This document shows, piece by piece, positions 33,454 through 41,650 of a stretch of 64,000 nucleotides of DNA. The stretch lies in NCBI GenBank assembly GCA_964464375.1, contig CAYXFU010000004.1, positions 78,532-142,531 of the forward strand. Reading direction: 5' to 3'. The notes below the pieces were generated by a model. The model ran no database searches, was not told where the DNA came from, and saw only the letters and a program-made list of their open reading frames with translations. The position numbers were made by a program, and so were the translations under genes. Origin of the DNA: CAIOZA01 sp964464375 (GTDB taxonomy: Bacteria; Bacteroidota; Ignavibacteria; Kapaibacteriales; UBA2268). Each line of letters begins with the position of its first letter. Position 1 is the first letter of the stretch.

Positions 33454-33915
33454 ATGAAACACATAGGTAATTTGACATACGCAGAAGGCGCTAAGAAAGA
33501 CAGAAAAAGAATCGGTCGCGGACAAGGTTCAGGTCATGGCGGTACTTCAACTAGAGGCCATAAAGGTGCTCAGTCTCGTTCGGGTTATACACGCAAGGTC
33601 GGTTTTGAAGGTGGACAGATGCCTTTGCATAGAAGACTTCCAAAATTCGGATTTTTCAACAGATTCCGTGTTGAATACCAGGTAATTAATGTAAGCAGAC
33701 TTCAGGAGTTGGTAGAAAACAATCAGCTCAGTGGTAATACTGTTAACCTTGAAATACTTTATAGTATCGGAGCAGTTGCTAACAGCAGACTCCCAATTAA
33801 AGTATTAGGCAATGGTGAGATAACATCTGCTCTGAATATTGAGGCGGCTAAAACAACAGCTTCCGCAAAACAGAAAATAGAATCTGCCGGAGGGACAGTT
33901 ACAATTAATGAGTAG
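33454..33915 (+). CDS. rplO: 50S ribosomal protein L15
   Basis: L15 is a late assembly protein. The 153-residue product has the glycine/arginine-rich N-terminus (RKRIGRGQGSGHGGTSTRG) and FEGGQMPLHRRLPKFGF. Its last 8 bases overlap the start of secY, which is a conserved coupling arrangement. Confidence 0.97.
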   Translation: MKHIGNLTYAEGAKKDRKRIGRGQGSGHGGTSTRGHKGAQSRSGYTRKVGFEGGQMPLHRRLPKFGFFNRFRVEYQVINVSRLQELVENNQLSGNTVNLEILYSIGAVANSRLPIKVLGNGEITSALNIEAAKTTASAKQKIESAGGTVTINE

Positions 33916-35254
33916 TGTAGTACAAACATTCAAGAACATCTTCAGGATTGAAGAGCTTCGTACAAGAATCATAACAACAATATTGATATTAGTTGTTGTT
34001 CGTCTTGGTGCGCAAATTACTGTACCGGGTCTTGATATGACTCTGCTGCATATTTCTAACAAAAGTGATTCAAACAGTCTTTTTGGATTGTTTGATTTGT
34101 TTGTTGGTGGAGCTTTCTCAAATGCCGCAATTTTTGCTCTTGGTATTATGCCTTATATTACTGCATCTATTATTCTTCAGTTAGGTGGAATTGTAATTCC
34201 TGAACTGCAAAAGATGCAAAAAGAGGGTGAAGAAGGAAGACGCAAGATAAATCAATGGACGAGAATCTTAACAGTTATAATTGCCGCAATGCAATCATGG
34301 GCTTTTACTCTTAGGTTAGGTGCAATGGAAGCAAATGGATTGCCGGTGGTCCCCGATAGCGGGGTTATTTTTGTTATAACGACTGTCTTCATTATGACAG
34401 CCGGTGTTATGATTATGATGTGGCTTGGAGAAAGAATTACCGAATTTGGTATTGGAAATGGAATTTCCTTGATTATTATGATTGGTATCGTTGCCAGGCT
34501 CCCGGGTGCTTTGTATCAGGAAGTGAATCAGGTGTTCACACTTGCAGAGAGACCTTGGATAATGGAAGTGATTATCTTATTATTTGTTTTAGCTGTAATT
34601 GCTTCAGTAATCTTTATTACTCAGGGCACAAGACGAATACCTGTTCAGTATGCTAAACGTCAGGTTGGCAGAAAAGTTTATGGCGGGACAACACAGTACA
34701 TCCCTTTGAGAGTTAATACTGCCGGTGTTATGCCTATCATTTTTGCTCAATCGCTTATGTTTATTCCGAACACAATTTTCAGCTTCTTCCCGGAAAGTAC
34801 ATGGCTTTATGGAGTTGTCTCATTATTCAATGAGAGTTCATACACTTATGCGATTATCTATGGCGGTATGGTTGTGTTGTTTACTTACTTCTATACAGCT
34901 ATCGTTTTTAATCCTAGGGAAATGGCTGATAATATGAAAAAGCAAGGTGGTTTTATTCCGGGTATCAGACCGGGATCGCAAACTGCTGAATATATAGATG
35001 GTATCATTACAAGAATCACGTTACCGGGTTCGTTCTTTTTAGCTGTGGTGGCAATACTTCCAACATTTGCTATAAATATTCTGGGTGTATCGAGTGGTTT
35101 AGCTTCATTTATTGGTGGTACTTCGTTGCTGATTGTCGTAGGTGTTTGCCTTGATACATTGCAACAAATCGAATCATATTTGTTAATGAGGCATTATGAT
35201 GGATTTATGAAGAGCGGCAAGATTAAGGGCAGAACCGGTTCCGGTGGATTTTAA
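33908..35254 (+). CDS. secY: protein translocase subunit SecY
   Basis: SecY forms the membrane channel used by the Sec pathway, which all the signal-peptide proteins in this window need before T9SS export. It has 448 residues with about ten membrane segments. Family regions are RLGAQITVPGLD, LGIMPYITASIILQL, FGIGNGISLIIM, YAKRQVGRKVYGG and FNPREMADNMKKQGGFIPGIRPG as blocks. The start overlaps rplO. Confidence 0.97.
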   Translation: MSSVVQTFKNIFRIEELRTRIITTILILVVVRLGAQITVPGLDMTLLHISNKSDSNSLFGLFDLFVGGAFSNAAIFALGIMPYITASIILQLGGIVIPELQKMQKEGEEGRRKINQWTRILTVIIAAMQSWAFTLRLGAMEANGLPVVPDSGVIFVITTVFIMTAGVMIMMWLGERITEFGIGNGISLIIMIGIVARLPGALYQEVNQVFTLAERPWIMEVIILLFVLAVIASVIFITQGTRRIPVQYAKRQVGRKVYGGTTQYIPLRVNTAGVMPIIFAQSLMFIPNTIFSFFPESTWLYGVVSLFNESSYTYAIIYGGMVVLFTYFYTAIVFNPREMADNMKKQGGFIPGIRPGSQTAEYIDGIITRITLPGSFFLAVVAILPTFAINILGVSSGLASFIGGTSLLIVVGVCLDTLQQIESYLLMRHYDGFMKSGKIKGRTGSGGF

Positions 35255-35260
35255 TTTATT

Positions 35261-36067
35261 ATGAGTGGACATTCTGCGCATTATAATATGCCGGCAATAA
35301 GATCGACAGAAGAAATTGGCAAGATTGAAAGAGCATGCAGGATTGTTGCTGAGACTTTAGGTCTCTTGGAAAAATATGTAAAGCCAGGTGTAGAAACAAT
35401 TGAATTGGACAAAATTGCAGAGGATTACATTCGTTCAAAAAACGGACACCCTGCATTCAAGGGATATAGAGTTGATGATAAGTATTTTCCAAATACTCTG
35501 TGCATCTCAATTAATGAGGAAGTAGTTCACGGAATACCCGGAAGTCGTGCTTTGAAAGATGGAGATATTGTATCGTTGGATTGTGGAGCCAAATTGGATG
35601 GATATTATGGCGATAGTGCTGTTACCTATCCTGTTGGAACTATCAGCGATGAGATACAAAAATTGCTCAGGGTGACTCAGGAGTCACTAATGTTAGGGAT
35701 TGAGCAGGCAATTGACAGAAATAAAGTTTACGATATATCCAGAGCAGTACAAACTCATTGTGAAAACAATGGTTTTTCTTTGACAAGAGAATTAGTAGGG
35801 CACGGAATTGGTAAAAATCTCCATGAGGAGCCGCCAATACCCAATTTTGTTCCTCCTTTGCTTCACAGGACTAGATTTCCAAATGTGAAACTATATGAGG
35901 GAATGGGTATTGCAATTGAGCCAATGGTGCATGCGGGTGGATATCAGGTTGTTACCGATAAGGATGGCTGGACAGTAAGAACAAAAGATGGTAAACCTGC
36001 GGCACATTTCGAGCACACAGTAATTGTTCAGGATAAGTATCCTTTAATATTAACTTTAAGAGATTAA
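35261..36067 (+). CDS. map: methionine aminopeptidase, type I
   Basis: Map removes the N-terminal methionine from new proteins. The metal-binding residues are visible in LDCGAKLDGYYGDSA (two Asp), LVGHGIGKNLHEEP (His), IEPMV (Glu) and HFEHTVIV (Glu). At 268 residues it is slightly longer than the usual 250. An ATG at 35288 (MPAIRSTEEIGK) would give a more typical start, but the first ATG is closer to secY. The order secY-map-infA is common. Confidence 0.95.
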   Translation: MSGHSAHYNMPAIRSTEEIGKIERACRIVAETLGLLEKYVKPGVETIELDKIAEDYIRSKNGHPAFKGYRVDDKYFPNTLCISINEEVVHGIPGSRALKDGDIVSLDCGAKLDGYYGDSAVTYPVGTISDEIQKLLRVTQESLMLGIEQAIDRNKVYDISRAVQTHCENNGFSLTRELVGHGIGKNLHEEPPIPNFVPPLLHRTRFPNVKLYEGMGIAIEPMVHAGGYQVVTDKDGWTVRTKDGKPAAHFEHTVIVQDKYPLILTLRD

Positions 36068-36075
36068 CGGATAAA

Positions 36076-36294
36076 ATGGCTAAGCAAGATTTAATACAAC
36101 TTGATGGAATAATAGAAGAGACATTACCGAATACGCAGTTTATTGTTAAATTCGAGAATGGTCACAAGATTCTTGCGCATATATCCGGCAAAATGAGAAT
36201 GAATTTTATAAAGATTCTGCAGGGTGACAAAGTTAAGGTTGAACTTTCGCCTTATGACCTAACTAAGGGCAGAATTGTATATAGATACAAATAA
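36076..36294 (+). CDS. infA: translation initiation factor IF-1
   Basis: IF-1 is an OB-fold protein that blocks the A site during initiation. The 72-residue length is exact for the family, and MAKQDLIQLDGIIEE, ILAHISGKMRMNFIKIL and YDLTKGRIVYRYK match. It starts 9 bases after map. Confidence 0.97.
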   Translation: MAKQDLIQLDGIIEETLPNTQFIVKFENGHKILAHISGKMRMNFIKILQGDKVKVELSPYDLTKGRIVYRYK

Positions 36295-36330
36295 GAAAAT
36301 AAAAAAACACAATAAATTGAGAGTACTGCG

Positions 36331-36447
36331 ATGAAAGTGCAAGCATCAGTAAAGAAAAGAAATCCGGACGATAAGATCGTCTGTAGAAAAGGTAGAATAT
36401 ACATTATTAACAAGAAAAATCCCAGATTTAAACAAAGACAGGGATAA
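36331..36447 (+). CDS. rpmJ: 50S ribosomal protein L36, zinc-free type
   Basis: This 38-codon gene translates as MKVQASVKKRNPDDKIVCRK and then GRIYIINKKNPRFKQRQG. Length, N-terminus and C-terminus are those of L36. The zinc ligands of the standard protein (C11, C14, C27, H33) are replaced by other residues, and a single cysteine remains at position 18, so this is the zinc-independent form. It lies in its usual place between infA and rpsM. Confidence 0.96.
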   Translation: MKVQASVKKRNPDDKIVCRKGRIYIINKKNPRFKQRQG

Positions 36448-36466
36448 TCAATAAAGGAGTCAAAGA

Positions 36467-36844
36467 GTGGCACGTATAGCTGGAATCGATCTGCCAAAGA
36501 ACAAACGAGGAGTAATTGGACTTACCTATATTTTTGGTATAGGAAGACATAGTTCCGAGAAGGTATTAGCTGAAGCAGGAATAAGCGAAGAAAAAAAGGT
36601 GAATGAGTGGAGCGATGAAGAAATCGCACGCTTACGCCAGATAATTCAGGAAATGAAGGTCGAAGGTGCACTTCGTTCCGAAACTCAAATGAATATTAAG
36701 CGTTTGATCGATATCAATTGCTATCGTGGAATTCGCCACAGACGTGGACTACCGGTTAGAGGGCAGAGAACCAGAACCAATTCAAGAACCCGTAAAGGTA
36801 AGAGAAAGACGGTTGCCGGCAAAAAGAAAGCCGCTAAGAAGTAG
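36467..36844 (+). CDS. rpsM: 30S ribosomal protein S13
   Basis: S13 contacts the P-site tRNA and forms bridges to L5. It has 125 residues and a GTG start with AAAGGAGT 7 bases upstream. It shows ARIAGIDLPKNKRGVIGLTYIFGIG, CYRGIRHRRGLPVRGQRTRTN and a lysine-rich tail, given as blocks. It opens the alpha cluster. Confidence 0.97.
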   Translation: MARIAGIDLPKNKRGVIGLTYIFGIGRHSSEKVLAEAGISEEKKVNEWSDEEIARLRQIIQEMKVEGALRSETQMNIKRLIDINCYRGIRHRRGLPVRGQRTRTNSRTRKGKRKTVAGKKKAAKK

Positions 36845-36908
36845 TTGAATTTTACATCTTGATTTTATTAATTGAATTTATTAGTAATCAATAACAAAGT
36901 ATAATTAA

Positions 36909-37295
36909 ATGGCAGCAGCTAAAAAAAGACAGAAAAGAAAAATAGTAGCCGATTCTCATGGCAAAGCTCATGTGATTGCTACATTTAACAACGTAATGGT
37001 AACTATTTCGGATATGTATGGCAATGCTCTCTGCTGGTCATCAGCGGGTAGAAACGGATTCCGTGGTTCTAAGAAGAACACACCGTATGCCGCACAGGTT
37101 TGTGCTGAGAAAGCCGCAAAGGAAGCCTATGATATGGGTCTCCGAAAAGTAGATGTCGTTGTCAAAGGTCCTGGTTCAGGTCGTGAAGCCGCGATCAGAG
37201 CGCTTACACAAGCTGGATTAGAAATCCACAGTATTATTGATAAAACTCCTATTCCTCATAATGGTTGCAGACCTGCTAAAAGAAGAAGAGTTTAA
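36909..37295 (+). CDS. rpsK: 30S ribosomal protein S11
   Basis: S11 forms part of the mRNA exit platform. The 128-residue product has HVIATFNNVMVTISDMYG, SSAGRNGFRGSKKNTPYAAQ and IDKTPIPHNGCRPAKRRRV in blocks. Directly after it comes rpoA. The rpsD gene normally found in between is absent. Confidence 0.97.
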   Translation: MAAAKKRQKRKIVADSHGKAHVIATFNNVMVTISDMYGNALCWSSAGRNGFRGSKKNTPYAAQVCAEKAAKEAYDMGLRKVDVVVKGPGSGREAAIRALTQAGLEIHSIIDKTPIPHNGCRPAKRRRV

Positions 37296-37371
37296 GACCA
37301 TAGGTCGGGATGCTACAGTAGTGCATCTATAATTAACTAGAAGTTTTAAAATCCGAGAGATATAGATATTT

Positions 37372-38397
37372 ATGAATACTCAGATGCAGATGCCCGATAG
37401 GGTGCAAATTGAGGAAACATCCAATCCAAACCAGGGAAGATTTATTCTTCAACCACTGGAACAGGGCTACGGTGTTACCCTTGGTAATTCTCTTAGAAGA
37501 GTTCTTTTATCGTCTGTTCCAGGTGCAGCAATTATCGGTGTAAAAATTACAGATGTTTTGCATGAATTTCAGACAATTCCCGGTGTTTTAGAAGATGTTT
37601 CAGAGATTATTCTCAATATGAAAGAAATCAGACTAAAGACATTGGACAAAAAGCCTATTAGATTGATGCTTCACTTGAAAGGACCTTCTACATGGACTGC
37701 CAATGATCTTCAATCTGCTTCGTCACAAATTGAAATAATGGATGCAGATCATCATATTGCAACTTTAGCAAATGATGCAGAGTTCGATGTTGAACTTCGT
37801 GTGGCAAAAGGAAAAGGGTATGTACCCGCCGAAGAACAAATACTTGTTGATTATCCAATCGGAATGCTACCAATAGATGCAATTTATACTCCGATAAAAA
37901 ATGTTATCTTTAATATTGAACCTTATCGTGTTGGTCAAAAAACAGATTATGAAAAGCTAATTCTTGATATAGAAACTGATGGATCAATTACGCCTCAGGA
38001 AGCTCTCCACTCTGCTGCTAAGCTAATGCAGGATCATGTTAAATACTTCATTAGTTTTGAAGAAACTACTGAAGAAAAATCTCCTCAGGAAATTGCAGAA
38101 GATGAAGTTAAAGAAGCAGAACGTAACAGATTACGTAAAATATTATTAACTCCGGTTGATGAACTAGAATTATCGGTAAGAGCACATAATTGCTTGAAAG
38201 CCGCTAATATAAAGAATCTGGCTGAACTTGTTATGCTCCAGGAAACAGAATTGCTTAAATTCCGCAACTTCGGTCGTAAATCATTGACTGAACTTACAGA
38301 AGTTGTTCGTTTCTTTGGTCTGGACTTCGGAATGAATGTTGAAAAATTCATCAAAGATGAACCGGTTAAACCTACAGATTTGATTGATCCGTATTAA
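37372..38397 (+). CDS. rpoA: DNA-directed RNA polymerase subunit alpha
   Basis: RpoA scaffolds RNA polymerase assembly. The N-terminal domain (about 1-230) has RFILQPLEQGYGVTLGNSLRRVLLSSVPG as partial blocks. The C-terminal domain (about 265-330) has VDELELSVRAHNCLKAANIKNLAELV and FRNFGRKSLTEL, which bind UP elements and activators. The length of 341 is a little above the common 310-330. It is preceded by only 76 bases of spacer after rpsK. Confidence 0.97.
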   Translation: MNTQMQMPDRVQIEETSNPNQGRFILQPLEQGYGVTLGNSLRRVLLSSVPGAAIIGVKITDVLHEFQTIPGVLEDVSEIILNMKEIRLKTLDKKPIRLMLHLKGPSTWTANDLQSASSQIEIMDADHHIATLANDAEFDVELRVAKGKGYVPAEEQILVDYPIGMLPIDAIYTPIKNVIFNIEPYRVGQKTDYEKLILDIETDGSITPQEALHSAAKLMQDHVKYFISFEETTEEKSPQEIAEDEVKEAERNRLRKILLTPVDELELSVRAHNCLKAANIKNLAELVMLQETELLKFRNFGRKSLTELTEVVRFFGLDFGMNVEKFIKDEPVKPTDLIDPY

Positions 38398-38484
38398 TAG
38401 AAGCGATCAACCAAGTTGTTAAGAAGTCTTGATTGACTTCATAGAATAAATTTGAATTTAAATAAAAGTGAATGAGATAAGACA

Positions 38485-39285
38485 ATGAGACACTTACACA
38501 AGGGAAGAAAACTTAAAAGAACCAGCAGTCATCGTAAGGCATTATTGAAGAATATGGCTAGTTCTCTTTTTGAACATAAAAGAATTTCAACAACTGTTGC
38601 GAAAGCTAAGGAATTAAGACCTTATGCTGAGTCACTGATAACAAAAGCAAAACATGCTCTTGCAAATGAAAAAGCCGGCACTCTTCCGGAAGGTCAGACA
38701 ATTGATATTCACAACAGAAGAATTGTTGGAAAACACATTGAAGTGAAAGCAATTCTTCAGGAATTGTTTGATACTATTGCTCCTATGGTTGCCGATCGTC
38801 CGGGTGGATACACAAGAATAACAAAAACAGGCTTCAGACGTGGTGACGCTGGACAAACTGCTGTTATTGAGTTAGTTGATTGGTCTGCACCACAAGATGG
38901 CGCTACATCGAAGAAAGGCAAGAAAAAAGCCGCTCCTAAGAAAAAGACAGCAACAGCAGAAGTAGAAGCCAAGCCAAAGAAATCAAAAAAGACAACTGAC
39001 GTTGTTGAAGAAGCTGCACCAGTTGCAGTAGTCACAGAAGCACCAGTAGTTGTTGAGACACCTGTGGTCGAAGAAGCTCCAGTTGTAGCGGAAGTTGTGG
39101 CTGAGCCGGTAATTGAAGAAACACCTGTAGTAGTTGAGCCTGTTGTTGAGACACCAGTCGCAGATGTAGTTGCCGAACCTGTTATTGAAGAAGCACCTGT
39201 AGTTGAAACTCCAGTTGTTGAAATTCCAGCAGAAGAGCCAACCGCAGAAGAAGCAAAGCCAGATGGCGAAGTAGAAAAAGCATAA
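38485..39285 (+). CDS. rplQ: 50S ribosomal protein L17 with long acidic Val/Pro/Glu tail
   Basis: L17 surrounds the tunnel exit. The first 118 residues are a complete L17 domain (MRHLHKGRKLKRTSSHRKALL, RPGGYTRITKTGFRRGD, AVIELVDW in blocks). The protein continues to 266 residues. A Lys/Ala-rich linker (about 130-165) leads to an acidic stretch built from repeats such as EAPVV, ETPVVEE, AEPVIEE and EIPAEEP. The frame is uninterrupted and a strong terminator follows, so the tail belongs to the gene. It ends the ribosomal superoperon. Confidence 0.95.
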   Translation: MRHLHKGRKLKRTSSHRKALLKNMASSLFEHKRISTTVAKAKELRPYAESLITKAKHALANEKAGTLPEGQTIDIHNRRIVGKHIEVKAILQELFDTIAPMVADRPGGYTRITKTGFRRGDAGQTAVIELVDWSAPQDGATSKKGKKKAAPKKKTATAEVEAKPKKSKKTTDVVEEAAPVAVVTEAPVVVETPVVEEAPVVAEVVAEPVIEETPVVVEPVVETPVADVVAEPVIEEAPVVETPVVEIPAEEPTAEEAKPDGEVEKA

Positions 39286-39310
39286 TAACTTTTAACTAGT
39301 TAAAATAACT

Positions 39311-39341
39311 AACCTCAAATCATACGATTTGAGGTTTTTTT
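39311..39341 (+). terminator. intrinsic terminator of the ribosomal superoperon
   Basis: AACCTCAAATC and GATTTGAGGTT form a perfect stem with loop ATAC, followed by a run of T. Confidence 0.95.
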
Positions 39342-39370
39342 GTTTATTTTGTAACAAATATTGGTGTAAA

Positions 39371-39401
39371 TTGTTATTATAAAATTAACAAAGTACTTTT
39401 G
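39371..39401 (+). promoter_or_regulatory. Bacteroidota-type promoter
   Basis: TTG at 39371-39373 and TACTTTTG at 39394-39401 are spaced by exactly 20 bases. The start codon at 39412 lies only 10 bases after the -7 box, so the transcript must be nearly leaderless. Confidence 0.65.
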
Positions 39402-39411
39402 AGAAATTGAT

Positions 39412-41538
39412 ATGAAAAAAATGATTACTATTTGCTTTTTTCTACTTATTTCTACTTTAAACTCACAACCGGTCTGGGAATATGTTGATGCACCTAACAA
39501 TGCCTTAGTAAGTGATTTCGTAAGTGATGAGAATGGGGACTTATATGCGTGTAATAAGGGTATCTTCAAATCTACTGACAATGGTAATACATGGAAATCT
39601 TGTTCTATTCTTAATGTTGATGGTAAGAGTTTTGATGGGTATAATTTATATCTTTTTAAAAGAATAATTCACATTAAGGGTGTTTTGATTGTAGCAGCTT
39701 CAAGGGAGGGAATATTTTCACTCTTTAGATCAATTGATAAAGGCAGTAGCTGGCAAATTTTGGATAGTGCACTTCAATCCGATCAGCTTATTATTACAGG
39801 GGATAAATCTGATAACGTATATATCTGCAACAGGAATGGCTTATATAAATCCTCTGATCTTGGTGTAAAGTGGTCATTGATGTCAGCCAAAAATGATTTT
39901 AAAACAGGAACTCTATATGATATTGTTTCTGATAATTTAAATAATATTTATGTTGCAAAAGACAATTATGTTAGTATTTTCAATGGCTTAGATAATTCAT
40001 GGAAAAATGTAGTATTTATTAATGGACAAAATAAGAATGTTAGAGATATAGAAGTACTCAATGATAAAATTTATGCAACATCCGATTCAGGGCTTTTTAT
40101 TTCTAAAGATAAAGGAATTACATGGAAGACGGTAGATTTTTTTGGCAGGCAATTAATTAGCTGGATTAATGTTATCGGTCAGAACCTGTATGTTTTTAGC
40201 TTTGGAGATTTACCGTATCCAAAATTTGCTGTAAATCTATATGTTTCAAGTGATTCAGGTAATACCTTTAAGGAAATGCTACTACCCAAATCAGCATCAT
40301 ATTTTCATAAGATATATGAGAGTAATAAAAAGTTGTATCTTATCGGTTACGGAGTCTATTTATTTGACGAAATATCTAATGATTGGGTTCCACGATGCAC
40401 AGGTATTGATTATCCCTCAATAAAACGCTTTTTGGTGAATAAGAAAAATGAATTCCACGCGTTCGGACAAGGACAATACTATTTCAAAAGGAATGAAGAG
40501 TCTAAATGGGAACAAAGGGAACAACCAGGAAAATGCGTTTGGCCAATCTCGACTGCCAGCATTGATTCAAAGGGTACCATATACTATTTTGATATTCAAG
40601 AACCAAGTTACCACTCAACTGATAATGGGATTACATGGGAGAGTAATAATTCTTACCTTTATTGGATTACTGATTTCTTTGAAACGAAAAGTGGCAGGCT
40701 GGTTGCAACAAGCACGATGAGGTCAGGATTTTACTATTCAGATGATTATGGTGAGACCTGGAAAGAAGATAGTGATATGAAAGGTGCAAATCCTGCAAAA
40801 TACACTTATGATGGAATTTTCATTGTAGCTGAGAATTTTGCAGATGATATACGATTTGATAATACATACAAAGTTTCGTATGACAATGGGAACACTTGGG
40901 AGAAAAGGAGTATAATTAAAAGCACAGCACCAGAAAAATATTTCAACGATTTCGATCTTGTTCTAAAGAATGGCAAGGAGAGATATATGTTTGCAAGTGG
41001 ATGTGGAATATACAATTCCACAGATTTGGTTGATTATACCGCTGCAAATGGCATTGGTTGCTTCAGTACAAAAATGATGAAAAGATATGGTGATTTGTTC
41101 TTTGCATTTACAGATAGTGGTGTTTATCGTTCAGAAGATTTAGGGATGAATTGGAGCAGATATTCTGATGGATTACCAATGGTAAGTTGTTCATTGCAAT
41201 CTATAGATAACGAGGGTAGATTGTATATATCTTCTGAAAGAGGGCTTTATAGAACAATAAAATCTGTAACATCAGTTGATGCAGAGTCTGAAGTTGTTGC
41301 TAGTGAGTTAATTTATCCAAATCCTGTAACTGATGGAGTTTTAAATATTAATACTGATGAGATATTACAAAGTATTGAAGTTGTTGACATATTTGGTAGG
41401 ATAATTCAAAGTTATGACGGCAAGCAGAGAGAGCTTGTTTTGAATAATGTTGTTCCAAGCGGTACTTACTTTATACGTTTTAATAGAGCAGCAGGGTGTT
41501 CTATCCGGAAGTTTGTGGTATTAAATTCGAGCAGATAG
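39412..41538 (+). CDS. T9SS-exported Asp-box (BNR) repeat protein
   Basis: A signal peptide (about residues 1-19, ending STLNSQ) is followed by some 600 residues with at least nine Asp boxes, for example KSTDNGNTW, RSIDKGSSW, KSSDLGVKW, SKDKGITW, SSDSGNTF, STDNGITW, YSDDYGETW, YDNGNTW and RSEDLGMNW. A type IX sorting domain closes it (YPNPVTDGV, VVDIFGRII, VPSGTYFIRF). The plan matches the gene at the window start, although the sequences are diverged. A promoter directly upstream and a terminator downstream make it a single-gene unit. The ligand or function is unknown. Confidence 0.88.
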   Translation: MKKMITICFFLLISTLNSQPVWEYVDAPNNALVSDFVSDENGDLYACNKGIFKSTDNGNTWKSCSILNVDGKSFDGYNLYLFKRIIHIKGVLIVAASREGIFSLFRSIDKGSSWQILDSALQSDQLIITGDKSDNVYICNRNGLYKSSDLGVKWSLMSAKNDFKTGTLYDIVSDNLNNIYVAKDNYVSIFNGLDNSWKNVVFINGQNKNVRDIEVLNDKIYATSDSGLFISKDKGITWKTVDFFGRQLISWINVIGQNLYVFSFGDLPYPKFAVNLYVSSDSGNTFKEMLLPKSASYFHKIYESNKKLYLIGYGVYLFDEISNDWVPRCTGIDYPSIKRFLVNKKNEFHAFGQGQYYFKRNEESKWEQREQPGKCVWPISTASIDSKGTIYYFDIQEPSYHSTDNGITWESNNSYLYWITDFFETKSGRLVATSTMRSGFYYSDDYGETWKEDSDMKGANPAKYTYDGIFIVAENFADDIRFDNTYKVSYDNGNTWEKRSIIKSTAPEKYFNDFDLVLKNGKERYMFASGCGIYNSTDLVDYTAANGIGCFSTKMMKRYGDLFFAFTDSGVYRSEDLGMNWSRYSDGLPMVSCSLQSIDNEGRLYISSERGLYRTIKSVTSVDAESEVVASELIYPNPVTDGVLNINTDEILQSIEVVDIFGRIIQSYDGKQRELVLNNVVPSGTYFIRFNRAAGCSIRKFVVLNSSR

Positions 41539-41562
41539 TTCTCGTAAAAAATATGTTTAATG

Positions 41563-41602
41563 GAAAACTCATATTAATTGGATTAATATGAGTTTTCTTT
41601 TT
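41563..41602 (+). terminator. intrinsic terminator
   Basis: GAAAACTCATATTAAT and ATTAATATGAGTTTTC form a perfect 16-bp stem with loop TGG, followed by TTTTTAT. Confidence 0.93.
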
Positions 41603-41650
41603 ATAATTAAATGTATTTATGGTAATTTTAAATGATTATTTGATTCAATA

